Shown: positions 23,680-30,827 of the stretch, piece after piece | How the letters are laid out: the number at the start of each line of letters is the position of its first letter | How positions within the stretch are numbered: position 1 is the first letter of the stretch | From: Luteimonas salinisoli | GTDB lineage: Bacteria > Pseudomonadota > Gammaproteobacteria > Xanthomonadales > Xanthomonadaceae | NCBI RefSeq assembly: GCF_013425525.1 | Contig: NZ_JACCKA010000005.1 | Span: 1 to 39,618, forward strand | Direction of reading: 5' to 3' | DNA length: 39,618 nt | Program-made: the position numbers and the translations under genes | Notes under the pieces: model-generated | Database searches by the model: none | Told to the model about the DNA's origin: nothing | What the model saw: the letters and a program-made list of their open reading frames with translations, nothing else

Positions 23680-24348
23680 TCAGTTAGGATCGGCGGCGGC
23701 CGGGCCGGAAGCGGCGCCGCCTGCAGGAGGCGCGTCGTCCTCCGGTGCGGCGAGCGCATAGGTGTAGAGGTTATCGTCCAGCCGGACCTCGAGCAGATCC
23801 CGGCCACGGCGGTCGATCGGATAGATCTTGCCTTCCCAGCGGGCGGTCAGCGCGGTGATCGGATCCAGGCCGCCCAGCCGGCTGCCGGACAGGTGCACCC
23901 GCACGCGGTCGTCGGGGTAGGACACCCGCACCGAACTGAAGTAGGTGGCGTACTGTCCGCTGGACATCGCCCGATAGGAGCCGCTCGCGTTGGGATGGGC
24001 CACCAGGAAAGCGAACTGCCTGTCGAAATCGATGGCCGAGAAATCCGGCTCGATGTCGTGGCGGCGCAGCTGCCGGGGGCCGGACATCGCCTCCAGCGCG
24101 TCGGCGTGGACGACCGGGAAGAACTCGATGTCCGAGTAGACCGGCATCGCATCGGGGTCCGCCATGCCGCCGGTGGCCAGGATGGCGCGGGCCACGTCGG
24201 CACCGCCGAGTGCGGGACGACGGCCGATCTCGAAGTCGCTGACCGCGGCCACTTCCTGCGGCTCCGGTTCTCGCGTGTCTTCGCAGCCCGGCACCAGCGC
24301 CATGGCGAGTACGGCCGCCGCCAGCGGCCACGTCTTCCCTGTCGTCAT
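23680..24348 (-). CDS. Putative lipoprotein of unknown function
   Basis: A 222-aa protein I do not recognise. The N-terminus (MTTGKTWPLAAAVLAMALVPGCED) has the form of a lipoprotein signal with a VPGC lipobox. The mature part is acidic at first, with DFEIGRRPALGGADVARAIL and MPVYSDIEFFPVVHADALEAM, then a mixed alpha/beta region (FDRQFAFLVAHPNASGSYRA, YATYFSSVRVSYPDDRVRVH) ending in a Pro/Ala-rich tail. It reads like a real gene, with AGGAG nine bases before the ATG at 24348, a signal peptide and codon use like its neighbours. It sits exactly between two fragments of a decayed aldo/keto reductase gene, with its stop only a few bases from the C-terminal fragment. Confidence 0.65.
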   Translation of the reverse strand: MTTGKTWPLAAAVLAMALVPGCEDTREPEPQEVAAVSDFEIGRRPALGGADVARAILATGGMADPDAMPVYSDIEFFPVVHADALEAMSGPRQLRRHDIEPDFSAIDFDRQFAFLVAHPNASGSYRAMSSGQYATYFSSVRVSYPDDRVRVHLSGSRLGGLDPITALTARWEGKIYPIDRRGRDLLEVRLDDNLYTYALAAPEDDAPPAGGAASGPAAADPN

Positions 24349-24515
24349 TCCGTGAACTCCTTGTCTGGGCTTTTCCGGAGCGGGATTTTCGTATACGACG
24401 GAACGAAACAGAAGCCGCGGCAGCCGGATGCCGCCACTGTAGCGCGGCACGCCGCTTCCGGCACCCTCGGTATCGCGCCCGCGGGCGCTCTTACGGTGTG
24501 TACGACCACCGCGCC

Positions 24516-24539
24516 GTAGGAGCGCGCGATGCGCGCGAG
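24516..24539 (+). repeat. GTAGGAGCG-headed REP element
   Basis: GTAGGAGCGCGCGATGCGCG followed by CGAG: the same GTAGGAGCG head as the longer repeats at 1118 and 33104 but with a different stem (GCGCG-AT-GCGCG hairpin). It stands at the point where aldo/keto reductase homology ends. Confidence 0.7.
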
Positions 24540-24572
24540 GCCGTGAGCAGTCCGTCGTCCAGCAATTGCGGT

Positions 24573-24736
24573 GAAGCCCCACGCCTGGATCAGGCCCTCC
24601 TCGCGCATCTTCGTCAGCGCCGGCATCGCGCTTTTCGCGGCTTCGGCGAAGCGCTGTCCCCACGCATGCCCAGGTCCTGTTCGTTGTCCGGCGACAGGTC
24701 GTGGATGAAGAGGACGTCGATGCGCGGAATCCCGAG
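24573..24736 (-). pseudogene. Aldo/keto reductase, internal fragment with frameshift
   Basis: The minus strand reads LGIPRIDVLFIHDLSPDNEQ in one frame, then continues in another frame as AWGQRFAEAAKSAMPALTK followed by MREEGLIQAWGF, with the switch near 24665. In intact aldo/keto reductases these segments are contiguous (DVLFIHDLSPDN...AMPALTKMREEGLI.AWG, including the catalytic-region His). Homology stops at WGF and is followed by a REP element at 24516-24539. The N-terminal third and the part between AWGF and the C-terminal fragment at 23493 are missing. The 445-bp gap 24349-24793 holds only this fragment and the REP. Confidence 0.75.
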
Positions 24737-24793
24737 CGGGGCGCGGTGACCGTCACGTCATCTGCGCGCGGCGACCTGCCGGCGGCATGCGCA

Positions 24794-25753
24794 TCAGCGG
24801 CGGCGTGGTCCGCCGGCCGACGGCCGCCGCCAATCCGGCGTAGCCCGCCAGGCCTCGACCAGGAACTCGACGAAGGCGCGTGCCTTGGCCGGTACGTAGC
24901 GGCGCGCCGGCATCACCGCGTGCACGTCGAGGCCGGGCATGTCCCAGTCCGGCAGCACCGTCTCCAGCTCCCCGCTGGCCAATGCATCGGCGACGGCGAA
25001 GGCAGGGATGCGGGCGATGCCCGCGCCGGCGATCGCGGCGGCCTTCAGCGCGAGGCTGGAGTTGGCGTCCAGGCGGGCGCCCAGGGCGACGCGCACCACG
25101 TCACCGGCGCGCATGAACTCCCAGGTGCGGCCGCTCACGGCGAGGCTGAAGTGCAGGCAGTCGTGCCCACCCAGCTCGTCCGGCCGCAGCGGCCGCCCGG
25201 CACGGTCGAGGTAGGCCGGCGCCGCGCACAGCACCACCTGGCTGCGCGCGATGCGCCGCGCGACCAGGCTCGAATCCTCCAGCCGGCCGAGGCGGATCGC
25301 CAGGTCGAAACCCGCCTGCACCGGGTCGATCTGGCGGTCGTCGAACTGCAGGTCGAGGGTCACCTGCCGATGGCGCGCCAGGAACGCGGCCGCGTGCGGG
25401 GCGACGTGCAGCAGGCCGAAGGTCATCGGTACCGTCACCCGCAACCGCCCCTGCGGCTCGCGCTCGCTGCCGGCCACCGCGTCCTCGGCCGCGCGCGCTT
25501 CGGCGAACGCGGTCTGCGCGTGCCGCAGGTACAGCTGCCCCGCCTCGGTCAGGCTGAGCCGGCGCGTGGTCCGATGCAGCAGGCGGGTGCCGAGCCGGCG
25601 CTCCAGGGCCGAGACCTGCTTGCTGACCGCGGCCTTCGACAAGCCCAGCGCATCGGCCGCGCGCACGAAGCTGCCCAGCTCGGCCACGCGGACGAAGGCG
25701 AGCAGGCCGGGCAGGTCGGGGGTGGGCAGTCGCGCCTGCGGGATTGTTGACAT
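24794..25753 (-). CDS. LysR-family transcriptional regulator
   Basis: A 319-aa LysR regulator. The N-terminal winged helix (about residues 14-75) contains LLAFVRVAELGSFVRAADAL and LSKAAVSKQVSALERRLGTR with LLHRTTRRLSLTEAG. The C-terminal co-inducer domain (about 100-300) contains GRLRVTVPMTFGLLHVAP, FDLAIRLGRLEDSSLVARR and VLCAAPAYLDRAGRP. It is of the DsdC/AaeR-like subgroup common beside permeases. Divergent orientation from the EamA permease at 25841 across 87 bp suggests it controls that gene and itself. It is longer than usual at the C-terminus by a basic PSAGGPRRR tail. Confidence 0.93.
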   Translation of the reverse strand: MSTIPQARLPTPDLPGLLAFVRVAELGSFVRAADALGLSKAAVSKQVSALERRLGTRLLHRTTRRLSLTEAGQLYLRHAQTAFAEARAAEDAVAGSEREPQGRLRVTVPMTFGLLHVAPHAAAFLARHRQVTLDLQFDDRQIDPVQAGFDLAIRLGRLEDSSLVARRIARSQVVLCAAPAYLDRAGRPLRPDELGGHDCLHFSLAVSGRTWEFMRAGDVVRVALGARLDANSSLALKAAAIAGAGIARIPAFAVADALASGELETVLPDWDMPGLDVHAVMPARRYVPAKARAFVEFLVEAWRATPDWRRPSAGGPRRR

Positions 25754-25763
25754 GGGTAAACAG

Positions 25764-25810
25764 TCTAGCCACTCCGGGGCCGATTATCCGCGCGCCTGCG
25801 GACTCTAGCC
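25764..25810. promoter_or_regulatory. LysR-permease divergent intergenic region
   Basis: TCTAGCC occurs twice, at 25764-25770 and 25804-25810, exactly 40 bp apart, and CCGATTATCCG lies between them. GATAAT on the minus strand inside that motif could be the -10 of the LysR gene. A LysR-type T-N11-A site is likely somewhere here, but I cannot fix it. The permease start at 25841 is preceded by GGAG. Confidence 0.35.
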
Positions 25811-25840
25811 TGCAGGACATCCCATCCCGGAGCGCCTGCG

Positions 25841-26779
25841 ATGAACATCGCCACCCAACGCATGATCCTCACCCTCGCCACCGGCGTGCTGATCGGCGGC
25901 GGCTACATCGTCGGCAAGCAGCTGCTGGTGCAGGGCTTTTCGCCGATCGCCGTCTCCTTCGTCCAGGTCGCCGGCGCCACGCTTCTGCTGCAGACCGCAC
26001 TGCATGCGCGCGGGCTGCGCCCGCCCACCGACCGGCGCACGCTGCGTTTCTTCGCAATCGCCGCGACGATCGCGGTGATCGGTTCCACGCTGCTCGGCAA
26101 CTGGGTCCTGGCGCGGATCCCGGCCGGCATCTTCACCCTGCTGGTGACCCTGTCGCCGCTGTTCACCTCGCTGTTGAACGCCGCGGTCGACCGCCGCCTG
26201 CCCACCGCTTCCGCACTGGCCGGCACCCTGCTCGGCCTGGCGGGCGTGGCGCTGGTGCTGGTGCCGCGGGCGCAGGCGGTGGACGCCGAGCAGGCCGTGG
26301 CGCTCGCCATCGCCGTGGCCGTGCCGGTGCTGCTGGCGGCGGGCAACGTCTATCGCGCACGGCACTGGCCGCACGGCGTGCCCGCGCCGGTGGTCTCGGC
26401 CGGAACCCTGGGCGTGCAGGCGCTGATGCTGCTGCCGCTGTTCGCCGCCCTGCACGACGGGGCCGATCTCGTCCGGCTGGGCAGCGTGTGGCCGCTGCTG
26501 GGGCTGATGGTGCTGATCACCGTGGCCGCCAACGTCAGCGCCGCCTACCTGCAGCGGGTGGCCGACAGCGTCGCCTTCAGCCAGATCGGCTATGTGATCG
26601 CGCTGACCGGCCTGGGCCTGGGCGCGCTGCTGTTCGGCGAGCGCCTGGGCTGGCTGTTCCTGCCGGCGCTGGTGCTGGTGTTCTCCGGGATCGTCCTGGT
26701 CAACCGCCCCGTGCGCGCGCCCGCGCCGGACCGCGCCGACACGCAGGGCCTGGAGCGGATCGGGGCCTCGGCACGGTAG
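25841..26779 (+). CDS. EamA/DMT-superfamily permease
   Basis: A 312-aa membrane protein with about ten hydrophobic segments in two EamA repeats. The first repeat contains GVLIGGGYIVGKQLL, the family-typical Ser-Phe-Val turn and LLGNWVLARIPAGIFTLLVTL. The second contains VAANVSAAYLQRVADSVAFS and LGALLFGERLGWLFLPAL followed by a VLVFSGIVLVNRP end. Such permeases usually export amino acids or metabolites; no substrate can be assigned. Start at ATG 25841 with GGAG upstream. It is probably activated by the divergent LysR protein. It is not closely similar to the DMT permease at 10176 beyond the fold. The 103 bp after it (26780-26882) hold nothing I recognise. Confidence 0.88.
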   Translation: MNIATQRMILTLATGVLIGGGYIVGKQLLVQGFSPIAVSFVQVAGATLLLQTALHARGLRPPTDRRTLRFFAIAATIAVIGSTLLGNWVLARIPAGIFTLLVTLSPLFTSLLNAAVDRRLPTASALAGTLLGLAGVALVLVPRAQAVDAEQAVALAIAVAVPVLLAAGNVYRARHWPHGVPAPVVSAGTLGVQALMLLPLFAALHDGADLVRLGSVWPLLGLMVLITVAANVSAAYLQRVADSVAFSQIGYVIALTGLGLGALLFGERLGWLFLPALVLVFSGIVLVNRPVRAPAPDRADTQGLERIGASAR

Positions 26780-26882
26780 CGCAGGTGGCGGGCGGCACGT
26801 CGCGGCACCCGTCCGCCCCCACGGGGCGCCCGGGCCGGTCGCGGTGAGCAGGGCGGACCTGGCGGATAGGCAACCGGATCCA

Positions 26883-27491
26883 TCACTGCGGCCGCTGGAA
26901 GCGCCTGCGCGCCCGTTCGACCTTGGTTCTGATGACGCAGCCGTCGACGTGGTCGTTGACCAGCCCCATCGCCTGCATGAAGGCGTACACCGTGGTCGGC
27001 CCGACGAACTTCCAACCCTGCCTTTTCAACTCCTTCGACAGGGCGATCGATTCGCTGGACGTGGATGCGCTCTGGGGCTCCCGGCGCGCATCGGGGGCGG
27101 GTTCGTAGCGCCAGATGAAGGCGGCCAGCGAGCCCTCGCGCTGGACCAGCCGTTCGGCTTGCCGAGCGTTGTTGATGACGGCCTCGATCTTGCCGCGATG
27201 GCGCACGATGCCTTGGTCCTCGAGCAAGCGGTCGACGTCGCGGTCGGTATAGCGTGCGACCCTGCCGAAGTCGAAGCCGTCGAAAGCGGCGCGGAAGTTG
27301 TCGCGCTTGACCAGGATGGTGCGCCAGCTCAATCCCGACTGGAATCCTTCCAGGCTCAGCTTTTCGAACAGGCGGCGATCGTCGTCCACCGGAAAGCCCC
27401 ACTCCCTGTCGTGGTAGTCCAGGAATTCCGCTGCGGCGGCGCACCAGCGGCAGCGCTCTTTCCCATCCGTTCCCGCGATCGTCGCGCTCAT
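26883..27491 (-). CDS. tag: DNA-3-methyladenine glycosylase I
   Basis: A 202-aa Tag-family glycosylase that excises 3-methyladenine from DNA in base-excision repair. It shows RCRWC near the start, YHDREWGFPVDDDRRLFEKL, the block EGFQSGLSWRTILVKRDNFR and the tail PTTVYAFMQAMGLVNDHVDGC. The zinc ligands expected for Tag (an N-terminal Cys, His27 in YHDREWG, and the C-terminal His and Cys of NDHVDGC) are all present. Length (E. coli Tag is 187 aa) fits. Start ATG at 27491. It follows the yciI-like gene by 37 bp and the tetR gene on the same strand, so it probably shares their promoter and TetR control. Expression linked to a TetR sensor would be a different control from the usual constitutive tag. 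Confidence 0.93.
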   Translation of the reverse strand: MSATIAGTDGKERCRWCAAAAEFLDYHDREWGFPVDDDRRLFEKLSLEGFQSGLSWRTILVKRDNFRAAFDGFDFGRVARYTDRDVDRLLEDQGIVRHRGKIEAVINNARQAERLVQREGSLAAFIWRYEPAPDARREPQSASTSSESIALSKELKRQGWKFVGPTTVYAFMQAMGLVNDHVDGCVIRTKVERARRRFQRPQ

Positions 27492-27528
27492 GTGGTTTCC
27501 CGCTTGGAGATTGCGATGGTCGGCACGC

Positions 27529-27813
27529 TCAGCCGAGGAATGCCAGGCGTTCATCGGCTTTCGAGACGGAAAGCTCGAAGATCTCCGCGCGCACGACGTC
27601 CTCCACCACGAACGGATCTTCGTCCACCCGCTTCCGGAGATCGGACAGGGTCGTGTCGTGGGCCAGGATCGCGCCTCCCGTCCCCGGCTGGAGGCTGCCG
27701 GCGAGCAGGAATACGCCATCATCGAAGCCGCGCCCGAGCCATGCATTGTGGCCCTGCAGGAACTGGCTGGTCCGCGCCTTGTGGGTTGAGAACTTCAGCA
27801 ACACGATGAACAT
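27529..27813 (-). CDS. YciI-family protein
   Basis: A 94-aa YciI-like dimeric alpha-beta barrel protein. It begins MFIVLLKFSTHKARTSQFLQ and continues HNAWLGRGFDDGVFLLAG, SLQPGTGGAILAH, the catalytic-type DDPFV-like segment DEDPFVVEDVVRAEIFEL and a short tail. The conserved His near residue 22 and Asp in DEDPF match the family (His-Asp pair). Function in bacteria is mostly unknown; relatives act as dehalogenase-like or degradative accessory enzymes. GGGAG lies upstream of the ATG at 27813. It is between tetR (31 bp upstream) and tag (37 bp downstream), on the same strand. Confidence 0.88.
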   Translation of the reverse strand: MFIVLLKFSTHKARTSQFLQGHNAWLGRGFDDGVFLLAGSLQPGTGGAILAHDTTLSDLRKRVDEDPFVVEDVVRAEIFELSVSKADERLAFLG

Positions 27814-27827
27814 CCGTCCCGGTCTCC

Positions 27828-27855
27828 CGTCTATCGTCTATCGTCTATCGTCTGG
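27828..27855. repeat. 7-bp tandem array at the 3' end of the TetR gene
   Basis: Three perfect CGTCTAT units (27828-27834, 27835-27841, 27842-27848) and one imperfect CGTCTGG (27849-27855). Read on the minus strand each perfect unit holds TAG, and because 7 is not a multiple of 3, successive units close successive frames (TAG ends at 27845, 27838 and 27831). The TetR gene stops at the first of these. Confidence 0.9.
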
Positions 27856-28561
27856 CGTTGCCCGAGGACGGCGGAGTTCCGTCCTTCCGCAACGGTTTCC
27901 TGCCTCGGGCGGGCCCTGATCGCACGGCTTCCGGCCTTGCCGCTTGCGGGCGGGACTGCCCCGGTCGCCGGCCGGCGCCCCCGTCCGACCCGGCTTCCTG
28001 CACGCACGCATCGAGCCAGCGACACATGTCCCTGACTTCGCTGGCGACGAATGCTTCGTCGCCGATGGCGCTGGCGACCATGGCCACGCCCTGGCTGCGG
28101 GCGAGCAGGTGCAACGCCAGCGCGTCGGCATCCTTCCCGCGGGCCAATCGCTCGAACTGCCGGCGCAGCCAGGCATGAAACAGGGCGAACAGCGCGTTCG
28201 CGTCCGCCTGCGACGGATGGCCCAACCTGGCCAGCTCGGTGCACAGCGTACCGATCGGGCAGCCATGCCGCATGATCTTGGCCCGGTTGACGATCAGGAT
28301 GCCGATGAAGCTGCGGATGCGGTCCGCGGGATGCGCGCTTTCGGCCTCCCACCGGCCCAGCAGCGCGCGTGCGTCTTCCAGCCGCAGGTCGATCACGGCG
28401 GCCAGGATGTCGTCCTTCGATCTGAAGTGATGGTAGAAGTTGCCGCGCGAAATGCACACGGCGCTGGCGATGTCCGCGAACGAGGTGTGCTGGTAGCCCT
28501 GGCGGTAGAACAGGCCGTCGGCCGCCTCGACGATCAGGTCGCGCGTGGTCTTGTTGCCCAT
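27845..28561 (-). CDS. TetR-family transcriptional regulator with extended C-terminus
   Basis: A 238-aa TetR-family repressor. The DNA-binding domain (about residues 1-50) reads TTRDLIVEAADGLFYRQGYQ, then HTSFADIASAVCISRGNFYH and HFRSKDDILAAVI. The ligand/dimer domain follows, with RSFIGILIVNRAKIMRHGCP, IGTLCTELARLGHPSQADA and HLLARSQGVAMVASAIGDE. The domain ends near residue 187. The last 50 or so residues are Gly/Pro/Arg-rich low-complexity sequence running into the heptamer array that supplies the stop, so the original stop may have been lost. Start at ATG 28561. A perfect 8+8 palindrome upstream lies in the promoter, indicating autorepression. The downstream yciI-like and tag genes are probably co-transcribed. 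Confidence 0.9.
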   Translation of the reverse strand: MGNKTTRDLIVEAADGLFYRQGYQHTSFADIASAVCISRGNFYHHFRSKDDILAAVIDLRLEDARALLGRWEAESAHPADRIRSFIGILIVNRAKIMRHGCPIGTLCTELARLGHPSQADANALFALFHAWLRRQFERLARGKDADALALHLLARSQGVAMVASAIGDEAFVASEVRDMCRWLDACVQEAGSDGGAGRRPGQSRPQAARPEAVRSGPARGRKPLRKDGTPPSSGNARR

Positions 28562-28594
28562 GCAGTCGTTTGCCGGTGGCGAGCGTTGCGGACA

Positions 28595-28624
28595 ATGATT
28601 AGGACAATCGTCCTAATTCGTCAA
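28595..28624 (-). promoter_or_regulatory. TetR promoter with TetR-type palindromic operator
   Basis: ATTAGGAC-AATC-GTCCTAAT at 28598-28617 has perfect 8-bp arms. On the minus strand TTGACG (28624-28619) is a good -35, and 17-18 bp later TAATCA/AATCAT (28601-28595) can act as a -10, so the operator fills the spacer and touches the -10. Binding there would block RNA polymerase. The only gene it can serve in this direction is the tetR gene with its followers. The rest of the 124-bp gap to 28685 shows nothing else. Confidence 0.75.
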
Positions 28625-28685
28625 GCCGGCGAGCCGACAACGGCGGCGGCGCCCGGTTCGGTATGGGATCGGCGCGCCCGGCGCG

Positions 28686-30827
28686 CTACGGCATCGAGGC
28701 CAGCACCGTCACCGGCAGGTCGCGGCTGCCGATGGCCTGATTACCGCTGTGGTCCTCGCCGAAGGCGCGGATGATGTAGTCGCCCGGCGGCAGGTCGGAG
28801 GGCTGCCAATGCGATACCGCCAGTTCGTCGGCGCGCACGCGATTGCTGGCCACGTACAGGAACCGCGTGCGGGCGGCGCCGTGCACGGTGATGCCGCTGT
28901 TGGCGGCGTAGGCGACCTTCACCGCATCCGGATGCGCGGGCATGCGCGAGAAATCGAGGTTCATCGCCGGCGCCGCCAGGCCCGGCAGCATGCTGCCGTC
29001 GGCCGCCAGCACCTGGTAGCCGACGCGGTGCAGGCCGAGGCGACGGCGGGCGAGATTGTCGTTCACCTGATCCCAGGCATCGACCACGACCTGCACCCCG
29101 CCGCCGTCCTGCGGCACCAGCACGCGGCCGTTCTCGCGGCGGTCGAGCGGCTGGTCGCGCTCGTCGAGCAGGAACACGCCGTCGATCCGCGGCGGCACGC
29201 TGTCGACGAAATTGCGCAGGCCCAGCCGGATCGCGTTGTGCTGGTAGCCGTAGGGACCGACGATCAGATGCACGTGCGCCTGCGCGTTGACCGTGCCCAG
29301 GACATCGCCGGCGGCGAAGCGGGTGCCGCGCGGGACGCGCACCCGCTCCGGACGGCCGTCCTCGTCGGCGAGGATCTGGAACCTGTCCGGATCGAGATTG
29401 CGCCCCTGCGGCGTGCGTCCGACGCGCATGTGCACATAGGCCAGCTCGCCGACCGCCATGCCTTCGGCCTGGCCGCCGAAACTCCACGCCGCCAGCGGCG
29501 TGGCGACCTTGCCGTCGGCGATGGCGAGCACCCGGGCGCCGACGTCGCCGCGGATGTCCAGACCGTTGTGCAGATGGTTGCGGCTCTCGCCGCGAAAGTT
29601 GCCGCGCACCTCGCCGAGGGTGCCGACCACCTCGTGCCAGCCGTCCTGCGGTGCCAGCGGCCAGCGCTGGCCGGTGTCGGGCAGTGCGCGCCCGGGCGCC
29701 GGCCCGACCGGGCCGTCGGCGGCGTCGCCGGCCCGCGGCGCCAGCCGGTGCAGGCGATGACCTGCGGCATCGGCCAGCAGGAGGCTGCCGTCGGGCTCCA
29801 GCCACAGCGCCGACGGCCGCGCGAACCATGGCGCAGGCTCGCCGCCGGCCAGCACGCGGGCACGGCCGTCGCCGGTCAGCTGCAGCACGCGGCCCGGCGA
29901 GAGTTCGGCGACGTAGAGATGCCCGTCATGGGTCGCCGCCAGCGCCAGCGGACGGCCGAAGCCGTCGCGCTCTTCTTCCCGCCATTCCCATGGCGAAGGC
30001 CGCCAGGTGTCGACGGCGCCATCCGGGTCGATGCGCCGCAGGGCGCGGTTGCCGGTATCGGCGACCCAGACGGTGCCGTCGCCGGCCACCGCGAGTGCCG
30101 CCGGCGTGTCGAAACGCGCCTGCCCGCCCCAGCCGTTGCGGAACCCGGGCCGGTCCCCGCCGGCGACGGTGCGCACCTGCCCGTCGGGCTCGATCACGCG
30201 GATGCGGTCGTTCCAGGTATCGGCGACGTAGACCCGGCCGGTCGCGTCGAGCGCCACGCCCATCGGCGCATGGAAGCGCGCCTGCGCCGCCGCGCCGTCG
30301 CGGAATCCGGGCGTGCCTTCGCCGGCCAGCGTGCTCACCAGGCCGTCCGCGGAGATCCGGCGGATCGCGTGGTTGCCGGTATCGGCCACGTAGAGATTGC
30401 CGGCCGCGTCCACCGCCAGCGCCGACGGCGTGTGGAAGGCCGCCGCCGCGCCGCGACCGTCGGCGAAACCCTCCTCGCCACCGGCGAACGGATGCAGGCT
30501 GCCGTCGGGCGCGATCCGGCGGATGCGGTTGGCCTCGCCGGCGTCGGCGACGAACAGGCTGCCGTCGGGTCCGCGCACCAGGCCCCAGGGTTCGTCGAAG
30601 CGCGCCTGCGCCGGGTCGCCGTCGCGCAGGCCGCGATGCCCGTCGCCGGCCAGTGGCACGATCCGCGCCTGCCAGTCGAACGCGGTGGCGGGCGGACCGG
30701 GATCGGGCTGCGGCGGATCTCGCATCGGCAGGAGGAAGCTGGCGCCGAGCGCGAGCGCTGTCAGCAGCAGCACCGCCGGCAGCGCGCGCCGCGCCCACCG
30801 GCGCGGCGCGCGGCGGCGCCGGTTCAA
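28686..30827 (-). CDS. NHL beta-propeller / M23 (LytM) metallopeptidase fusion, exported
   Basis: About 713 aa. A basic N-terminus (RRRRAPRRWARR) and a hydrophobic segment (ALPAVLLLTALALGASFLLP) form a signal anchor. Residues about 50-340 are NHL propeller blades with repeated NLYVADTGNHAIRRI-like, RVYVADTWNDRIRVI-like and VWVADTGNRALRRI-like strands. A LytM/M23 domain follows with HNGLD (His420, Asp424) and HVH (His518, His520), so the zinc site is complete. The C-terminal region (about 540-713) is beta-rich and unassigned. The gene has no ATG before the signal: the TTG at 30827, overlapping the TGA of the upstream methyltransferase gene, is the best start, and this is tentative. M23 enzymes cut peptidoglycan peptide cross-links; the propeller may bind a wall or protein partner. 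Confidence 0.82.
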   Translation of the reverse strand: MNRRRRAPRRWARRALPAVLLLTALALGASFLLPMRDPPQPDPGPPATAFDWQARIVPLAGDGHRGLRDGDPAQARFDEPWGLVRGPDGSLFVADAGEANRIRRIAPDGSLHPFAGGEEGFADGRGAAAAFHTPSALAVDAAGNLYVADTGNHAIRRISADGLVSTLAGEGTPGFRDGAAAQARFHAPMGVALDATGRVYVADTWNDRIRVIEPDGQVRTVAGGDRPGFRNGWGGQARFDTPAALAVAGDGTVWVADTGNRALRRIDPDGAVDTWRPSPWEWREEERDGFGRPLALAATHDGHLYVAELSPGRVLQLTGDGRARVLAGGEPAPWFARPSALWLEPDGSLLLADAAGHRLHRLAPRAGDAADGPVGPAPGRALPDTGQRWPLAPQDGWHEVVGTLGEVRGNFRGESRNHLHNGLDIRGDVGARVLAIADGKVATPLAAWSFGGQAEGMAVGELAYVHMRVGRTPQGRNLDPDRFQILADEDGRPERVRVPRGTRFAAGDVLGTVNAQAHVHLIVGPYGYQHNAIRLGLRNFVDSVPPRIDGVFLLDERDQPLDRRENGRVLVPQDGGGVQVVVDAWDQVNDNLARRRLGLHRVGYQVLAADGSMLPGLAAPAMNLDFSRMPAHPDAVKVAYAANSGITVHGAARTRFLYVASNRVRADELAVSHWQPSDLPPGDYIIRAFGEDHSGNQAIGSRDLPVTVLASMP

